Source: an uncultured Pseudoflavonifractor sp. (lineage in GTDB: Bacteria > Bacillota > Clostridia > Oscillospirales > Oscillospiraceae). Taken from it: 64,000 nucleotides of DNA. A model generated the notes under the pieces. It had not been told where the DNA came from and made no database searches. It saw only the letters and a program-made list of their open reading frames with translations. The position numbers and the translations under genes are program-made. Where the stretch lies: assembly GCF_944387805.1 (NCBI RefSeq), contig NZ_CALXGI010000009.1, positions 1 to 64,000 of the forward strand. The letters run 5' to 3'. This document shows, in pieces, positions 62,516 through 64,000 of the stretch; positions within the stretch are counted from its first letter, which is position 1, and the number at the start of each line of letters is the position of its first letter.

Positions 62516-63238
62516 TCACTGTGCCTCCTTGACAATTGTTCCGATTTTTTCTCCCATAATCACCCGGTAGATATTCTCCGGGTCCTTGAGAGCGAAGAGA
62601 ATGACAGGGATCTTGTTATCCATAGAGAGTGATGTGGCAGTCGAGTCCATCACCTGCAGGTGGCGGGCCAGGATCTCATCATAGGTGATGGAGTCGTACT
62701 TCACGGCGGTGGGGTCCTTGTTGGGGTCGGCAGAGTAGACACCGTCAATATTCTTGGCCAGCAGGATGGCGTCAGCGTCAATCTCAGCCGCCCGGAGTAC
62801 CGCAGCGGTATCAGTGGAGAAGAAGGGATTGCCCGTACCGCAGCCGAAGATGACAACCCGGCCCTTCTCCAGGTGCCGGATGGCACGGGAGCGGATATAG
62901 GGTTCGGCGATGGCGCGCATCTCAATGGCAGTCTGCACCCGGACTTCCACACCCATCTGCTCCAGCACATCGGCCAGTGCCAGACAGTTCAGCGTGGTGG
63001 CCAGCATGCCCATATGGTCGGCGCGGGTGCGCTCCATCTTGCCGCTGCCGTCCTTCACGCCCCGCCAGAAGTTGCCGCCGCCCACGACAACGCCCACCTG
63101 GACGCCCTCGCTGCTGCACTTCTTGATGACACTGCACACGCTGGTAATCACGTCAAAGTTGAGACCCCGGGACGCATCTCCCGCCAGCGCCTCACCGCTG
63201 ATTTTAATGAGTACCCGCTTATACTGAGGTTCCGTCAT
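62516..63238 (-). CDS. pyrH: UMP kinase
   Basis: The start ATG 63238 gives 240 aa ([29 protein letters not shown]). It contains [13 protein letters not shown] and [17 protein letters not shown]. It phosphorylates UMP to UDP. The start is preceded by AAAGGG. Confidence 0.97.
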   Translation of the reverse strand: MTEPQYKRVLIKISGEALAGDASRGLNFDVITSVCSVIKKCSSEGVQVGVVVGGGNFWRGVKDGSGKMERTRADHMGMLATTLNCLALADVLEQMGVEVRVQTAIEMRAIAEPYIRSRAIRHLEKGRVVIFGCGTGNPFFSTDTAAVLRAAEIDADAILLAKNIDGVYSADPNKDPTAVKYDSITYDEILARHLQVMDSTATSLSMDNKIPVILFALKDPENIYRVIMGEKIGTIVKEAQ

Positions 63239-63298
63239 AAACTCGACCCTTTCATTGCCATATTTCTTCCCCCGCAGGGAAGCATTGTAATTCACTTT

Positions 63299-63326
63299 AT
63301 TTTAATATAACTTTTCTCTTTTGCAA
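63299..63326 (-). promoter_or_regulatory. Probable promoter of pyrH operon
   Basis: On the minus strand TTGCAA (63326-63321), a 16-base spacer and TAAAAT (63304-63299) form a reasonable promoter about 60 bases before pyrH. Confidence 0.6.
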
Positions 63327-63387
63327 AGGGGTTCCGATAAGATTTTTCAATTTGTTCTTAATTTGTCTGCTCCGTCCCGGCGGCGGA

Positions 63388-63416
63388 TTGACAATCCAGT
63401 TCCCGACAGCTAAAAT
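63388..63416 (+). promoter_or_regulatory. Promoter of the DegV-family gene
   Basis: TTGACA at 63388-63393, 17 bases, TAAAAT at 63411-63416: strong consensus, pointing at the gene starting at 63524. Confidence 0.8.
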
Positions 63417-63523
63417 AATAGAAGAAATTTGATATACTTCAAGCCATTTTCTCAGCTGTCCGGCCTCTTAATTTCTATTTGACAGCGTACCCACAGTCTC
63501 CCGCCTGCTGGAAAGGAGCCGTT

Positions 63524-64000
63524 ATGTCCATCAAAATTACGTCCGACAGCACCTGTGACCTCTCCCCCGAACTGATCAGCCGCTATCAGGTTGAGATTCT
63601 TCCCCTCACCATAGTCAAGGATGGCGCGCCTTACCGGGACGGACTGGAGATTACACCTGACGATATCTTCCGCCATGTGGATGCCGGCGGGAACATTACC
63701 TCCACCACTGCGGTCAGCGTGGGCGAGTATCGGGATGTGTTCGCCCGCCTCTCCCCCGCCCACGACGCGGTGATTCACATCAACATCAGCGCCGAATTCT
63801 CCTCCTGCTATCAGAACGCCTGCATTGCGGCTCAGGAGTTTAACAACGTCTATGTGATGGACTCCCGCAACCTGTCCACCGGCCACGGCCTGGTGGTTAT
63901 CGAGGCCGCCCTTGCCGCCCAGCGCGGCATGGCTCCCGAGGAGATTATCTCCTACCTGAAGGAGCTGACTGGCCGCGTAGAAGCCAGCTTCATTCTCAAC
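63524..64000 (+). CDS. DegV-family fatty-acid-binding protein (partial, cut by window edge)
   Basis: The start ATG 63524 follows AAAGGAG. The visible 159 residues begin MSIKITSDSTCDLSPELISRYQ, the DegV signature, with LPLTIVKDGAPYRDG and later VMDSRNLSTGHGLVVI. DegV proteins bind fatty acids; FakB members pass them to FakA kinase. The frame is still open at 64000, so it continues off the window. Confidence 0.92.
   Translation, partial: MSIKITSDSTCDLSPELISRYQVEILPLTIVKDGAPYRDGLEITPDDIFRHVDAGGNITSTTAVSVGEYRDVFARLSPAHDAVIHINISAEFSSCYQNACIAAQEFNNVYVMDSRNLSTGHGLVVIEAALAAQRGMAPEEIISYLKELTGRVEASFILN

Noticed and set aside
1-64000. tRNA, rRNA, T-box or known riboswitch
   Set aside because: None recognised. 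I looked upstream of trpS, gltX, hisZ, rpsB and the corrinoid operons in particular.

Overview
The window looks like a chromosomal segment of a spore-forming, GC-rich anaerobic Clostridium relative, most likely Oscillospiraceae (Flavonifractor/Lawsonibacter-like). The reasons are sporulation genes (sigG, ylmC/ymxH-type), Gram-positive PolC, Rex, a MetH-independent corrinoid methyl-transfer cluster and Clostridia-type gene order. The genus is inferred from gene content; no rRNA or tRNA gene was seen.

Layout. (1) 1-8.3 kb is AT-richer accessory DNA with few intact genes. It holds a coiled-coil ORF with a frameshifted N-terminus, a HEPN-like protein, three antitoxin-like genes without recognisable intact toxins, a 147-bp tandem repeat and several strong hairpins. 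(2) 8.3-15.8 kb is a Tn7/Tn5053-like transposon on the minus strand. It carries a small TnsA-like protein, DDE transposase, AAA+ ATPase, TniQ/TnsD-like targeting protein, tandem paralogous small genes and a serine resolvase. Its tnsA-proximal end has five 23-bp sites spaced 28-31 bp and lies just beyond the 3' end of tsf. (3) 15.9-19.2 kb: rpsB-tsf with a good promoter and terminator, a YlmC/YmxH protein and a YiiX-like hydrolase. (4) 19.3-30.6 kb: two divergent operons for corrinoid-dependent methyl transfer. The minus strand has two corrinoid proteins, a non-pyrrolysine MttB homologue, a symporter with small partner, and a URO-D/thioredoxin fusion. The plus strand has a PocR/AraC regulator, a MetH-activation-like protein, a RACo-type activator and a COG0523 GTPase. 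(5) 30.7-45.3 kb: cell envelope, sporulation and housekeeping genes (LCP protein, sigG, coaX, phosphodiesterase, teichoic acid/undecaprenyl sugar genes, trpS, gltX, an SLH lipoprotein, rex, nitroreductase, Fe-alcohol dehydrogenase), plus a very short 14-cysteine membrane protein. (6) 45.4-52.4 kb: a complete hisZGDB-(DUF3795)-hisHAFIE operon. (7) 52.5-63.4 kb: pyrH-frr-uppS-cdsA-dxr-rseP-ispG-polC. (8) a DegV-family gene runs off the right edge.

Functional picture. The methyl-transfer locus probably imports a methylated quaternary amine, demethylates it with the MttB homologue onto a corrinoid protein and passes the methyl on through the URO-D enzyme. The divergent operon senses the substrate and re-reduces inactive cobalamin. 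The transposon is the best candidate for an undescribed system: its TnsA-like subunit appears to lack catalytic residues and it encodes a resolvase, which suggests replicative transposition, and its position suggests a tsf-linked attachment site.
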